Shown here piece by piece: positions 8,293 to 16,695 of a stretch of 64,000 nucleotides of DNA. The notes below the pieces were generated by a model that searched no databases, was not told the DNA's origin, and saw only the letters and a list, made by a program, of their open reading frames with translations. This stretch comes from Herpetosiphon aurantiacus DSM 785. Lineage in GTDB: Bacteria > Chloroflexota > Chloroflexia > Chloroflexales > Herpetosiphonaceae. How positions within the stretch are numbered: position 1 is the first letter of the stretch; each line of letters begins with the position of its first letter. Location of the stretch: contig CP000875.1 of assembly GCA_000018565.1 (NCBI GenBank), positions 5,347,199 through 5,411,198 on the forward strand, read 5' to 3'. Position numbers and translations under genes: made by a program.

Positions 8293-8363
8293 ACTAATTT
8301 CATTAGTTTTCAAGACTAATCATAATAGTCTTTAAATGATTTGTCAAGACTAAATCTATTAGT
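8293..8363 (-). promoter_or_regulatory. Promoter with three TetR-type operators
   Basis: On the minus strand TTGACA (8342-8347), a 17-bp spacer and TATGAT (8319-8324) form a strong promoter for the DUF4260-TetR operon. Three copies of one 15-bp palindrome surround it: ACTAATTTCATTAGT at 8293-8307 (perfect 6-3-6), ACTAATCATAATAGT at 8315-8329 (within AAGACTA-N7-TAGTCTT, covering the -10), and ACTAAATCTATTAGT at 8349-8363, just upstream of the -35. Occupancy of the middle copy would block polymerase directly. The binding protein is inferred from gene context. Confidence 0.75.
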
Positions 8364-8364
8364 T

Positions 8365-9375
8365 TTACGATTGGGCTTGGTATTTGCGTCGCCATTCGGC
8401 CACAGTCAGAATTTCTTCGCGTGGTTCTTGCGTGGCATCTGCCAAACAAGCATTAAAATGGTGGGTCAATTCAGCTGGATCAAAGCTATTGCTCCGGCCA
8501 ATTATCACAATTTGGCTGTACGGAGTGGCTGCGCCCCATGGCTCACTGAGCCGCAAACTAGTACGTTTGCCCGCCAACTGAACAATTGCGCGGCGTTCAG
8601 GTGCTTCGGCCAAATATACAATGCCTTTAGCACGAAAAATCGCGGTTGGCAATTGTTGGAAGGCTCGTTGCAGGCTGCTCATGGTAAAAGGCTGATCAGT
8701 TTGGTAATTCCAGGTTTGCCATTCTTCGTTATGTTGATGCTGGGTGGGATACGCTTCAGCCTGCAAATCGATGCGATATTGACCAACTCCCAGCAGCAAA
8801 TCAACCGGAACCTCGCCATATTCAGCGGTCAAAATTCGCGCCCGTGGCACAATCGTCTGAATCCAGGCAATCACCCGTTGCTGTTGGGCAGCATCAACCA
8901 AATCGATTTTATTGATCACAACAAGATCGGCGGCGGCAATTTGATCGACGACTTGAATCAATTGTTCACGTTGTTGGTGAATACTCTCAGCATCAACGAC
9001 CGCCACAATCGAATCGAGATTGATCAACGAGCGCAGGGCGGGCAAACGGAAGGTTAATGCCACCGAAACCGGGTCGGAAACGCCGCTGGCTTCGACGATG
9101 ATATATTCAGGTCGATCATCGCGCTCAAGCAATTCGAGGGTGGTGGTGAGTAAATCCTCGCGAATGGTGCAGCAAATACAGCCATTCGCCAAATTAATTA
9201 CAGCGTCATTTTCAACCCCAACTACCAACTGCGAGTCAATATTAATCTCGCCAAAATCGTTAACCAGCACCGCGATTTTGAGGCCATGCTGGGCACTAAG
9301 CAGCCGATTGAGCAACGTCGTTTTGCCTGCGCCCAAAAATCCGGTCAAAATCGTCATTGGAATCGGCGTGGTCAT
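8365..9375 (-). CDS. COG0523/CobW-family GTPase, putative zinc metallochaperone
   Basis: 336 residues of the G3E P-loop GTPase family, which includes CobW, YjiA and ZNG1 and delivers metals to client enzymes. Walker A is GFLGAGKTT (12-20). The metal-binding CxCC motif appears as GCICCT (C66, C68, C69). The Glu-rich switch region, NKID guanine motif and C-terminal CobW_C domain (IFRAKGIVYLAEAPERRA) are present. A His-rich stretch (HQHNEEW) near 230 may add metal sites. The ATG at 9375 has AAGGAG upstream; the frame extends 11 codons more without a ribosome site. Substrate metal is not determined, and I saw no clear Zur box. Confidence 0.87.
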   Translation of the reverse strand: MTTPIPMTILTGFLGAGKTTLLNRLLSAQHGLKIAVLVNDFGEINIDSQLVVGVENDAVINLANGCICCTIREDLLTTTLELLERDDRPEYIIVEASGVSDPVSVALTFRLPALRSLINLDSIVAVVDAESIHQQREQLIQVVDQIAAADLVVINKIDLVDAAQQQRVIAWIQTIVPRARILTAEYGEVPVDLLLGVGQYRIDLQAEAYPTQHQHNEEWQTWNYQTDQPFTMSSLQRAFQQLPTAIFRAKGIVYLAEAPERRAIVQLAGKRTSLRLSEPWGAATPYSQIVIIGRSNSFDPAELTHHFNACLADATQEPREEILTVAEWRRKYQAQS

Positions 9376-9391
9376 CAGACACTCCTTATTG

Positions 9392-9458
9392 TTAACCGCG
9401 AAGGACACGAAGTTTCACGAAATCGAGCTTCGTGGTTCTTCGTGTCCTTCGTGGTTAA
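9392..9458. repeat. CACGAAGGACACGAAG-family inverted repeat
   Basis: Two 21-bp arms (9392-9412 and 9438-9458) are reverse complements with one mismatch, giving a long hairpin with a 25-nt loop. Each arm is one copy of the dispersed AACCACGAAGGACACGAAG family also seen near 11.85, 16.63, 40.13 and 56.51 kb. It sits between two genes of the same direction. Confidence 0.85.
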
Positions 9459-9489
9459 TCAGCTGCTTGCTCGTGAGCCACAGCGCAAA

Positions 9490-10005
9490 TTAGCTGACGG
9501 TTACTTTGGTCATGCTATCGCCTTGGCGAATTGCATTGACCACATCTTGGCCCTCGGTGACTTTGCCAAACACGGTATGGCGGCCATCGAGGTGAGGTTG
9601 TGGGCTATGGGTGATGAAGAATTGTGAGCCATTGGTGTTGGCTCCAGCATTAGCCATCGAAAGCACACAGGTTTCGTGCTTAAGTGGATTGCCCTTGAAT
9701 TCATCTTCGAAGCGATAGCCTGGGCCACCTGTGCCCGTACCAGTTGGATCGCCACCTTGAATCATAAAGTTTGAGATCACGCGGTGGAAGACGATGCCAT
9801 CATAAAACCCTTCGTTGATCAAAAACACAAAGTTATTGACCGTTTTGGGTGCATACTCAGGATACAACTCAATTTTGATGGTGCCTTTGGTTGTTTCCAT
9901 GGTGACGACATAGTGCTTGGTGGTGTCAATCGACATCGCTGGCGCTGACTTCCATTGTTTTGCGGCCACGTGAGACCCCTTTCGACTAAAGAATCGTGAA
10001 AACAT
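9490..10005 (-). CDS. Peptidyl-prolyl cis-trans isomerase, cyclophilin type
   Basis: 171 residues. It catalyses isomerisation of X-Pro bonds and assists folding. Cyclophilin hallmarks are present: [19 protein letters not shown] with the catalytic Arg in [38 protein letters not shown], and [12 protein letters not shown]. The first ~30 residues are a non-conserved basic leader without a convincing signal peptide or lipobox, so a cytoplasmic location is likely. The ATG is preceded by AGGGTGAT. The HU gene lies upstream on the same strand, separated by a hairpin. Confidence 0.93.
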   Translation of the reverse strand: MFSRFFSRKGSHVAAKQWKSAPAMSIDTTKHYVVTMETTKGTIKIELYPEYAPKTVNNFVFLINEGFYDGIVFHRVISNFMIQGGDPTGTGTGGPGYRFEDEFKGNPLKHETCVLSMANAGANTNGSQFFITHSPQPHLDGRHTVFGKVTEGQDVVNAIRQGDSMTKVTVS

Positions 10006-10031
10006 ATCACCCTAGGGTTATAACACAAGAA

Positions 10032-10058
10032 AGCGACCGCAAGCAATTGGCGGTCGCT
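10032..10058 (-). terminator. Terminator hairpin after the HU gene
   Basis: A perfect 9-bp stem, AGCGACCGC and GCGGTCGCT, with a 9-nt loop lies 27 bp after the HU stop. TTTCTTGTG follows on the minus strand, a weak T-tract, so termination may be partial into the cyclophilin gene. Confidence 0.6.
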
Positions 10059-10084
10059 CAAAGCAACATCTGCTACGACGCGTG

Positions 10085-10372
10085 CTACTCAGGCTTGCCT
10101 TGGCGAACCAGCAGTTTCAAGCTATTACTGGCCGAGAAGCCAGGGGTTTTGGTAGCTTCGATTGTCATACGTTCGCGGGTTTTGGGGTTGACCCCTTGGC
10201 GAGCTTGGCGCTCACGGACTTCAAAGGTACCAAACCCAGTCAAGACCACTTTTTCGCCAGCTTGCAAGCGCTCGCTGACCACATCCAACATAGCATCGAC
10301 AACGCGGCGTGCCTCTTTTTTAGAAATGCCGGTGCGTTCAGCGACCTCAGCAATGAACTCGATTTTTTGCAT
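10085..10372 (-). CDS. HU-family DNA-binding protein
   Basis: 95 residues, the normal HU/IHF length. It is a small basic dimer that bends DNA and organises the nucleoid. The sequence starts MQKIEFIAEVAERTGISKKEA and carries the family signature GFGTFEVRERQARQGVNPKT, whose arm inserts into the minor groove. AAGGAG lies upstream of the ATG, and a TATAAT -10 lies at 10416-10421 on the minus strand without a good -35. It is monocistronic or reads into the cyclophilin gene. Confidence 0.95.
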   Translation of the reverse strand: MQKIEFIAEVAERTGISKKEARRVVDAMLDVVSERLQAGEKVVLTGFGTFEVRERQARQGVNPKTRERMTIEATKTPGFSASNSLKLLVRQGKPE

Positions 10373-10488
10373 TGCACGCTCCTTAATCCTAGCGAAGCTA
10401 CAATCATTACCGTCGATTATACCATAAGGATTAAGCGCTGTGGAACATTTTAGCCCATTAGATAGGCCAATTTACTCATTATGGTTGC

Positions 10489-10517
10489 TTGCCCTGAATA
10501 CCGCAGCATGCTATACT
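10489..10517 (+). promoter_or_regulatory. Promoter for the ANTAR response regulator
   Basis: TTGCCC (10489-10494), a 17-bp spacer and TATACT (10512-10517) lie 53 bp before the ATG at 10571. The match is 4 of 6 and 5 of 6 to sigma-70 consensus. Confidence 0.55.
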
Positions 10518-10570
10518 TGCGTACATTCATCGAAGCTACGATGACCGATTAAGCACCCGGAGGAAACCGT

Positions 10571-11158
10571 ATGCCACAGACACGCATTGTCATCGCCGAT
10601 GACGAATCGCTGATTCGCATGAATCTGCGTGAAACGTTAGTTGGCCTCGGCTATCTTGTCGTTGGGGAAGCTGGTGATGGCGTGAGCGTTATCAACCTTG
10701 CCCGCGAACTACGCCCCGACGTAGTGGTGATGGACATCAAAATGCCCAAACTGGATGGTATCCAGGCAGCCAAAGTGCTGACTGAAGAGAAAATTGCCCC
10801 GGTCTTGCTCTTGACCGCCCACAGCGACAAAGAGTTGGTCGAGCGCGCCCGCGACGCTGGTGTTGTGGGGTATCTCAGCAAGCCCTTTCGCGATAGCGAT
10901 TTGATGCCAGCACTCGAAATTGCCCGCGCCCGTTTTGAAGAGTTCCTGACCCTCGAACAACAAGTCGGCGACCTGAAGGAAACGCTCGAAACTCGCAAGA
11001 TTATCGAACGCGCCAAGGGTATGTTAATGGATTCTCAAGGGCTGAAGGAGTCGGAAGCCTTCCGCAAGATTCAGCAGTTGAGCATGAATACCCGCAAGTC
11101 GATGCGCGAAGTTGCCTCGGCCTTGCTGTTGGCCAACCAGATGGAGCAACAAAAGTAA
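10571..11158 (+). CDS. Response regulator with ANTAR RNA-binding domain (PdtaR-like)
   Basis: 195 residues. Receiver domain at 1-120: acidic pair in IADDESLIR, phosphoacceptor Asp in VVMDIKMPKLDG, conserved Lys in YLSKPF. The C-terminal ANTAR domain (~130-190, IIERAKGMLMDSQGLKESEAF and REVASALLLANQ) binds tandem hairpins in nascent mRNA and prevents termination in this family. GGAGGAAAC precedes the ATG. No histidine kinase adjoins it. The next gene follows without a gap, so both are probably co-translated. Target RNAs are unknown. Confidence 0.92.
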   Translation: MPQTRIVIADDESLIRMNLRETLVGLGYLVVGEAGDGVSVINLARELRPDVVVMDIKMPKLDGIQAAKVLTEEKIAPVLLLTAHSDKELVERARDAGVVGYLSKPFRDSDLMPALEIARARFEEFLTLEQQVGDLKETLETRKIIERAKGMLMDSQGLKESEAFRKIQQLSMNTRKSMREVASALLLANQMEQQK

Positions 11159-11161
11159 GTG

Positions 11162-11737
11162 ATGCTGCGTCGCCCCTCTCAGCAACAACTGGTCGCTGTG
11201 CTGCGGGCGACGTTGCCTTTATTGCTGGCCGCCTTTTTGGGCGGCTTGTTGGCTTTAGCCCTCCAACCTGATCCACCCACTCAAACTATCATCCAAGTCG
11301 TTACCCCAACTGTGCTCAAGGCCGCTGCCACCGAAGTGCTGCCTGCCCCTGCCCCAACCCCGCTACCGGCCACGCCCACGGTTATCGTCTTCCCCGAAGA
11401 TACGATTTCCTTGGAGTTGGTAACGTTGCGCCGCGATTTGGAGTTTACGGTTGGGAGTTTACACTTGTTACGGGCCACCATCCGCATTCAAAATGCGCGG
11501 ATCGCCCACCACGATTTGCAAACCAGCAATGTTGAAGCGCAACTTGATTTGGCCCAAGCCGATTTAGATGCAGCTTTTCCCCTCGTTAGCGATGAAGTTC
11601 GCGCGGCCATCCAAGGCCTCAACGAGCAAATTAACTACTTACGCGACGATTTGGCAATTCGCCCCGAAACTATCGACTCGCGCCTCGCCGATTTAACCGA
11701 GCAAGTGCTGGTTTTGGCTAATCGCGATTTACCCTGA
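11162..11737 (+). CDS. Signal-anchored protein with Pro-rich linker, unknown function
   Basis: Not recognised. 191 residues: one N-terminal membrane helix (LRATLPLLLAAFLGGLLALAL, about 15-35), a Pro/Ala/Thr-rich linker (~55-80) and an outer helical domain with heptad-like leucines. The stop of the ANTAR regulator is immediately upstream (TAA GTG ATG); either GTG 11159 or ATG 11162 could start it, and translation is likely coupled. The context suggests an envelope partner of that regulator, but no domain supports a specific role. Confidence 0.65.
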   Translation: MLRRPSQQQLVAVLRATLPLLLAAFLGGLLALALQPDPPTQTIIQVVTPTVLKAAATEVLPAPAPTPLPATPTVIVFPEDTISLELVTLRRDLEFTVGSLHLLRATIRIQNARIAHHDLQTSNVEAQLDLAQADLDAAFPLVSDEVRAAIQGLNEQINYLRDDLAIRPETIDSRLADLTEQVLVLANRDLP

Positions 11738-11778
11738 GTAAGAACATAGAACATAGAGGCGGGATTAGGAACTGATAT

Positions 11779-11940
11779 TAACACAGAGGCGCAAGAATTA
11801 TACAGATCGGCTTATTTGGTTACTTTGTGCTCTTTGTTAAAGTATTGATCCACGAAGGACACGAAGAGCACGAATGCGGCTATTTCCCAAACCCGATCAC
11901 TTACCTCTACCTCTACGATACTCTGCGCCTCTGCGTTAAA
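11779..11940. repeat. Intergenic repeat block with inverted ends
   Basis: This 240-bp gap holds no gene. TTAACACAGAGGCGCAAGA at its left end and, inverted, CTCTGCGCCTCTGCGTTAAA at its right end make an imperfect inverted repeat. Between them lies one copy of the CACGAAGGACACGAAG family (11850-11875). The block looks like a degenerate small repeat element. Confidence 0.6.
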
Positions 11941-11977
11941 GCCTCGTCCTTTTTGACTTTTGACTTTTGAATTTCTT

Positions 11978-12430
11978 TCATACTTCATACTTTATATTTT
12001 CCCCAACGGTTGGGGTAACTTGAATAAAGCGTTGCTGCACGTTCTTGCGGGTCAGGCCGATGCCAGCGATTGAGCAAATTAGGCTGATTAACACTAAAAC
12101 GAGTACGAGGCGCAAAGCCCAAGGGTTGGGCGGAGTTTTGGGTTCAGAAGGTTGGCTGCGGCGAGGGGGAAACAAGATTTTTGGCGGAGCCAACAAACGC
12201 AATAATTCAAGTCGCGCTGCATCACCAAGCTCGCCCTCAGGGTCGGCAAACGAAACGTGCTCAAAATGGGATTGGGCTTGCTCGCGATCATTCAATTCGG
12301 CATATACGCGGCCACGCTCAACTAGCGCCGCCAGATTGGCTTGGTCAGCGGCGAGCAGTTGGTTCAATATCTGCATAGCGCTCGCATAATCGCCACGCAA
12401 ACGAGCATTTTGGGCAGTTTCAAGCGTCAT
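11978..12430 (-). CDS. TPR-like protein with a single membrane helix
   Basis: 150 residues. The N-terminal ~65 residues form two TPR-like helical repeats (LRGDYASAMQILNQLLAADQ and VERGRVYAELNDREQAQSHF). A Pro-rich linker, one membrane helix (LRLVLVLVLISLICSIAGIGL, ~107-127) and a short tail follow. No function can be assigned; TPR segments usually mediate protein contacts. It starts at the foot of the mdh terminator and I see no ribosome site, only AT-rich DNA, so expression may depend on read-through or be leaderless. Confidence 0.65.
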   Translation of the reverse strand: MTLETAQNARLRGDYASAMQILNQLLAADQANLAALVERGRVYAELNDREQAQSHFEHVSFADPEGELGDAARLELLRLLAPPKILFPPRRSQPSEPKTPPNPWALRLVLVLVLISLICSIAGIGLTRKNVQQRFIQVTPTVGENIKYEV

Positions 12431-12434
12431 TGTT

Positions 12435-12468
12435 TAAAAAAGGGCGCTGTGGCCAAAAACCACAGCGC
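12435..12468 (-). terminator. mdh terminator
   Basis: GCGCTGTGG and CCACAGCGC form a perfect 9-bp stem with a 7-nt loop; on the minus strand it is followed by CCTTTTTT. It lies 21 bp after the mdh stop and directly before the start of the TPR gene. Confidence 0.85.
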
Positions 12469-12489
12469 TGCTTGCAACCAAACGATCAA

Positions 12490-13461
<972 letters not shown>

Positions 13462-13528
13462 TTACGATTCAAGTGTCGGAGATGCGTCTACGACCCATCT
13501 CTCACGCTTGCGCCTTAACCGTAATAAG

Positions 13529-13630
13529 TTCCCTCACCCCCTAGCCCCTCTCCCGCCCAGCAGGCGAGGGGGAAGCACCTACCTAACTCCCCTCTCCCGC
13601 CGCAGTGGGAGAGGGGCTGGGGGTGAGGGA
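13529..13630. repeat. G-rich intergenic repeat (CCCTCACCCC family)
   Basis: CCCTCACCCCCTAGCCCCTC at the left and its near complement ending GGGGGTGAGGGA at the right flank an inner CCCCTCTCCCGCC/GGGAGAGGGG hairpin. Related copies lie near 18.0, 43.5, 48.0 and 56.7 kb. It sits between the carboxylase stop and the mdh start. Confidence 0.85.
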
Positions 13631-13646
13631 TTATCGATAGCCTCAT

Positions 13647-15413
13647 TTATGCTTCGAGGGTTGCTAGCACGCTGCCAGCCTCGATGCTTTTGCCAACCTC
13701 GGCATTGATTGTAGCAATTGTACCAGCCCGTGGAGTTGCGATTTCGTTCTCCATCTTCATTGCTTCGACGACAAACACCACTTGGCCAGCCTCAACCGCC
13801 GCGCCAACGCTGGTTTTAATCGCCACAATTGTACCTTGAATTGGACAAATCACTGCATTGGGATCTGTCGCAACTTCACGCTTTTTGTTGGCAGCGCGAT
13901 GGCGGGTTGGCGCAGCCGCTTTATTGCTAGCAATTGGTGTATTCAAACCTTCGCCAGCAACGCGCACAGCAAAGCGTCGCCCATTGACCTCAACCATTAA
14001 TTCGCGGCTAGGTTGCTCGGCGGCTGGCTCGGTAGTGCTCGGCGTGGCGCTTGGCAATTGCTTGAGTTTTGCTTCCAAATAGCGTGGAATAAAGCTCACC
14101 GTCACATCGCCATGCTCAAAAGCTGGCTCAGCCAAAGCCAATTTATGGAAAGGAATCACCGTGGTAATGCCTTCGATCGTGTAATCGTTGAGGGCACGGC
14201 GCATGCGTTGCAAGGCTTCGCCACGAGTTGCACCCCAAGTCACCAATTTGGCAAGCATCGAATCGTAGTATGGTGGAATGGTTGTGCCTTGCTCAACCCC
14301 AGCATCGACCCGCACGCCATAGCCTTTAGGTTCGTTGTAAGCGCTGATCGTGCCAAGCGCTGGGCGAAAACCTGCCGCCGCATCCTCAGCATTGATCCGG
14401 CATTGAATCGCATGGCCGCGTAGCTGAATTTCCTCTTGGGTGAACCAAAGCTTTTCGCCTTGGGCGATGCGGAGTTGGGCTTGCACCAAATCGATGCCCG
14501 TAACCATTTCGGTCACAGTATGCTCAACTTGAATCCGCGTGTTCATTTCGAGGAAATAGAATTGACCATCGGGGGCTAGCAAAAACTCCAAAGTGCCAGC
14601 GCCAACATAACTCGTTTCGCGGCATAAGCGCAAAGCACATTCGCCCATGGTGCGGCGCAATTCAGGCGAAACTGCTGGCGATGGAGTTTCTTCAATCAAT
14701 TTTTGGTGGCGACGCTGCACCGAACAATCGCGCTCGCCCAAATACACCACATTGCCATATTGATCAGCCAGAATCTGAATTTCAATGTGGCGTGGATCGA
14801 GCACATATTTTTCAACAAACAATTCGCCGTTTTTGAAAGCCGCTTCGGCCTCGCGACGTGCACTTTCGAAGGCAAATTCAACTTCTTCAGGCTGGTAGGC
14901 CACCTTCAAGCCACGGCCACCGCCGCCAGCACTAGCTTTGATGGCAATTGGGTAGCCATATTGTTCGCCAAGTTCAAGGGCTTCGGCGACACTTTCAACC
15001 GCCTCGGTTGTGCCTGGAACCAGCGGGACATGAGCACGTAAAGCCACTTGACGAGCGTGAATTTTACCGCCCATCAAATCCATGGCATCAGCGGTTGGCC
15101 CAATAAAGGCAATGCCCGCCGCATCACAAGTGCGCACAAAATCGGTATTTTCCGAGAGGAAGCCGTAGCCAGGGTGAATCGCGCCAGCGCCACTGCGCCG
15201 CGCAACATCGAGGATTGTTTCAGTTTGCAAATAACTTTGGACTGCTGGAGGGGGACCGATCAAAAAGGCATCGTCGGCATAACGGACGTGGAGCGAATCG
15301 CGATCCGCTTCTGAGTAGACGGCGACGGTGCGTAAACCTAATTCCTTGCATGCCCGCATCACGCGCAGGGCAATCTCGCCGCGATTGGCGATCAGCACTG
15401 TATCGAAACTCAT
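13647..15413 (-). CDS. Acyl-CoA carboxylase alpha chain: biotin carboxylase fused to BCCP
   Basis: 588 residues. It carboxylates biotin with ATP and bicarbonate, then presents carboxybiotin to a separate carboxyltransferase (acetyl- or propionyl-CoA). The biotin carboxylase domain (1-450) has IANRGEIALRVMRA, the ATP-grasp loop KASAGGGGRGLK, EMNTRIQVEHTVTE and RINAED. A Pro/Ala linker (~465-510) leads to a C-terminal BCCP domain with the biotinylation motif EAMKMEN. The fusion is the actinobacterial type rather than separate AccB/AccC. The ATG at 15413 is used; an upstream TTG is less likely. No carboxyltransferase beta subunit is present nearby, so the acyl substrate cannot be fixed. A tiny gene precedes it in the operon. 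Confidence 0.93.
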   Translation of the reverse strand: MSFDTVLIANRGEIALRVMRACKELGLRTVAVYSEADRDSLHVRYADDAFLIGPPPAVQSYLQTETILDVARRSGAGAIHPGYGFLSENTDFVRTCDAAGIAFIGPTADAMDLMGGKIHARQVALRAHVPLVPGTTEAVESVAEALELGEQYGYPIAIKASAGGGGRGLKVAYQPEEVEFAFESARREAEAAFKNGELFVEKYVLDPRHIEIQILADQYGNVVYLGERDCSVQRRHQKLIEETPSPAVSPELRRTMGECALRLCRETSYVGAGTLEFLLAPDGQFYFLEMNTRIQVEHTVTEMVTGIDLVQAQLRIAQGEKLWFTQEEIQLRGHAIQCRINAEDAAAGFRPALGTISAYNEPKGYGVRVDAGVEQGTTIPPYYDSMLAKLVTWGATRGEALQRMRRALNDYTIEGITTVIPFHKLALAEPAFEHGDVTVSFIPRYLEAKLKQLPSATPSTTEPAAEQPSRELMVEVNGRRFAVRVAGEGLNTPIASNKAAAPTRHRAANKKREVATDPNAVICPIQGTIVAIKTSVGAAVEAGQVVFVVEAMKMENEIATPRAGTIATINAEVGKSIEAGSVLATLEA

Positions 15414-15474
15414 ATGCCGTTGCAACTCCGTTGTGCTATGGCAAGTCTTACGTTAATCATTGCCGTATGCGAAA

Positions 15475-15732
15475 TTAGAGTCCCGTAATGCCGTAAAAGC
15501 CGCCAGCTGCTCGTCGGCGTAAACGTTCGATGGTGGCCCAGCGTGGCCGGACACCAGTGCGGGCTGGCCGCAGCCCTTGGCGTGAAAGCTTGGCTGAGGC
15601 TTGCCAGGTATTGGGCGCGACCGTGATCGCTGGCTCGGCTACAACCTCGGCCAACACACTGACAACTGCCGCACTGAGTGCCGCTAGTTCTGCATCGCTA
15701 GGCATTGTTGCGCTTGTCACAATCATATTCAT
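15475..15732 (-). CDS. Small acyl-CoA-carboxylase-associated (epsilon-like) protein
   Basis: 85 residues. The N-terminal half is a helix rich in Ala/Glu (DAELAALSAAVVSVLAEVV) and the C-terminal half is basic (WQASAKLSRQGLRPAR, RPRWATIERLRRR). This resembles small subunits or companion proteins encoded beside acyl-CoA and methylmalonyl-CoA carboxylases, which have an acidic/Ala helix and a Trp-Arg motif. The assignment is by analogy and context: it lies 61 bp upstream of the carboxylase alpha gene on the same strand. The ATG at 15732 has no usable ribosome site and coincides with the predicted transcription start, so it may be leaderless. Confidence 0.55.
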   Translation of the reverse strand: MNMIVTSATMPSDAELAALSAAVVSVLAEVVAEPAITVAPNTWQASAKLSRQGLRPARTGVRPRWATIERLRRRAAGGFYGITGL

Positions 15733-15738
15733 AGCGCT

Positions 15739-15767
15739 ATTATACTCCACTCGGCGGGGGATGCCAA
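15739..15767 (-). promoter_or_regulatory. Strong promoter with predicted start at the ATG
   Basis: On the minus strand TTGGCA (15762-15767), a 17-bp spacer and TATAAT (15739-15744) are nearly consensus. Transcription should begin about 7 bp after the -10, which is the A of the ATG at 15732, implying a leaderless mRNA for the carboxylase operon. Confidence 0.65.
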
Positions 15768-15842
15768 TATCCATCCATTGGTCCGATCTTTGCGTTAAAC
15801 CAATCAGAGCAAGCAGAATTTCAGTCAAATAAGGAGTCTCTG

Positions 15843-16616
15843 ATGAACAGCAAGGTTTTGCGCTTTGCCAATGTGGCAGCGATTATCGCGACGATTGTGA
15901 TCAACGCCTTAGCCAATATTTTGCCGATCAACGGGCTTGATACTGGCACGATCTCCGATTCGTTTCCAGTGCGTTTCGTGCCAGCGGGCTATGTTTTCAG
16001 CATTTGGGGCTTAATTTATTTGGGCCTTAGCGCCTTCGCAGTTTATCAAGCATTGCCTAAGCAGGCCAATAATCCAGCCATTGCTAAAATTGGCTGGTGG
16101 TTCGTGGCCTCATGTGGCTTCAATAGCGCTTGGATTTTCGCTTGGCACTATTTGCAATTCCCACTCACAATCGTGTTAATTATTGGTTTGTTAGTTTCGC
16201 TGATTATGATTTATCGCCAGTTGAGCAGCGTTCGTGCTGAAGCTAGCACCGCTGATCGTTGGCTGATTCATACGCCGTTTTCCATTTACTTGGGTTGGGC
16301 TACGGTGGCAACCATCGCCAATGCCACGATTGTGCTCTACGATGCTGGTTGGCGCGGCGGCCCACTCAGCGATTCAGTTTGGACGGTGATTTTGTTGGTA
16401 ATTGGGGTTTGTTTGGCAGCCTTCATTACCCTGCGCCAACGCGATATTGCCTATAATGGCGTGCTGTTGTGGGCGTTCATCGGCATTGCAGTTAAACAAG
16501 CAGCCTTCCCATTAGTGATGAATGCAGCAATTGTCGCGGCAGTTGCGATTGCCTTGTTGATTGGGCTGGCGCTCATTCGTAGCTTGCCAACGCAACGACG
16601 CAAAGCTATGGCGTAG
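15843..16616 (+). CDS. TspO/MBR-related tryptophan-rich membrane protein
   Basis: 257 residues, almost entirely hydrophobic with about seven membrane helices. Family landmarks are VFSIWGLIYLGL (~52-63), CGFNSAWIFAWHYL and PFSIYLGWATVATIAN. This is the longer branch of tryptophan-rich sensory/TspO-like proteins; TspO proteins bind porphyrins and lipophilic ligands, but this branch has no established ligand. AAGGAG lies before the ATG. It is divergent from the carboxylase operon and convergent with the VWA cluster. Confidence 0.8.
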   Translation: MNSKVLRFANVAAIIATIVINALANILPINGLDTGTISDSFPVRFVPAGYVFSIWGLIYLGLSAFAVYQALPKQANNPAIAKIGWWFVASCGFNSAWIFAWHYLQFPLTIVLIIGLLVSLIMIYRQLSSVRAEASTADRWLIHTPFSIYLGWATVATIANATIVLYDAGWRGGPLSDSVWTVILLVIGVCLAAFITLRQRDIAYNGVLLWAFIGIAVKQAAFPLVMNAAIVAAVAIALLIGLALIRSLPTQRRKAMA

Positions 16617-16620
16617 CTGA

Positions 16621-16690
16621 AACCACAAAGAACACCAAGAGCACGAAGAAATCTTTGACATTGATTTTTCGTGCTCTTGGCGTTCTTAGC
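16621..16690. terminator. Convergent hairpin built from CACGAAG-type repeats
   Basis: AAGAACACCAAGAGCACGAA (16628-16647) and its complement at 16668-16687 pair over 20 bp with one mismatch and a 20-nt loop. It lies between the convergent TspO-like and VWA genes and probably terminates both. The arms are a variant of the dispersed CACGAAG family. Confidence 0.65.
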
Positions 16691-16695
16691 GGTTA

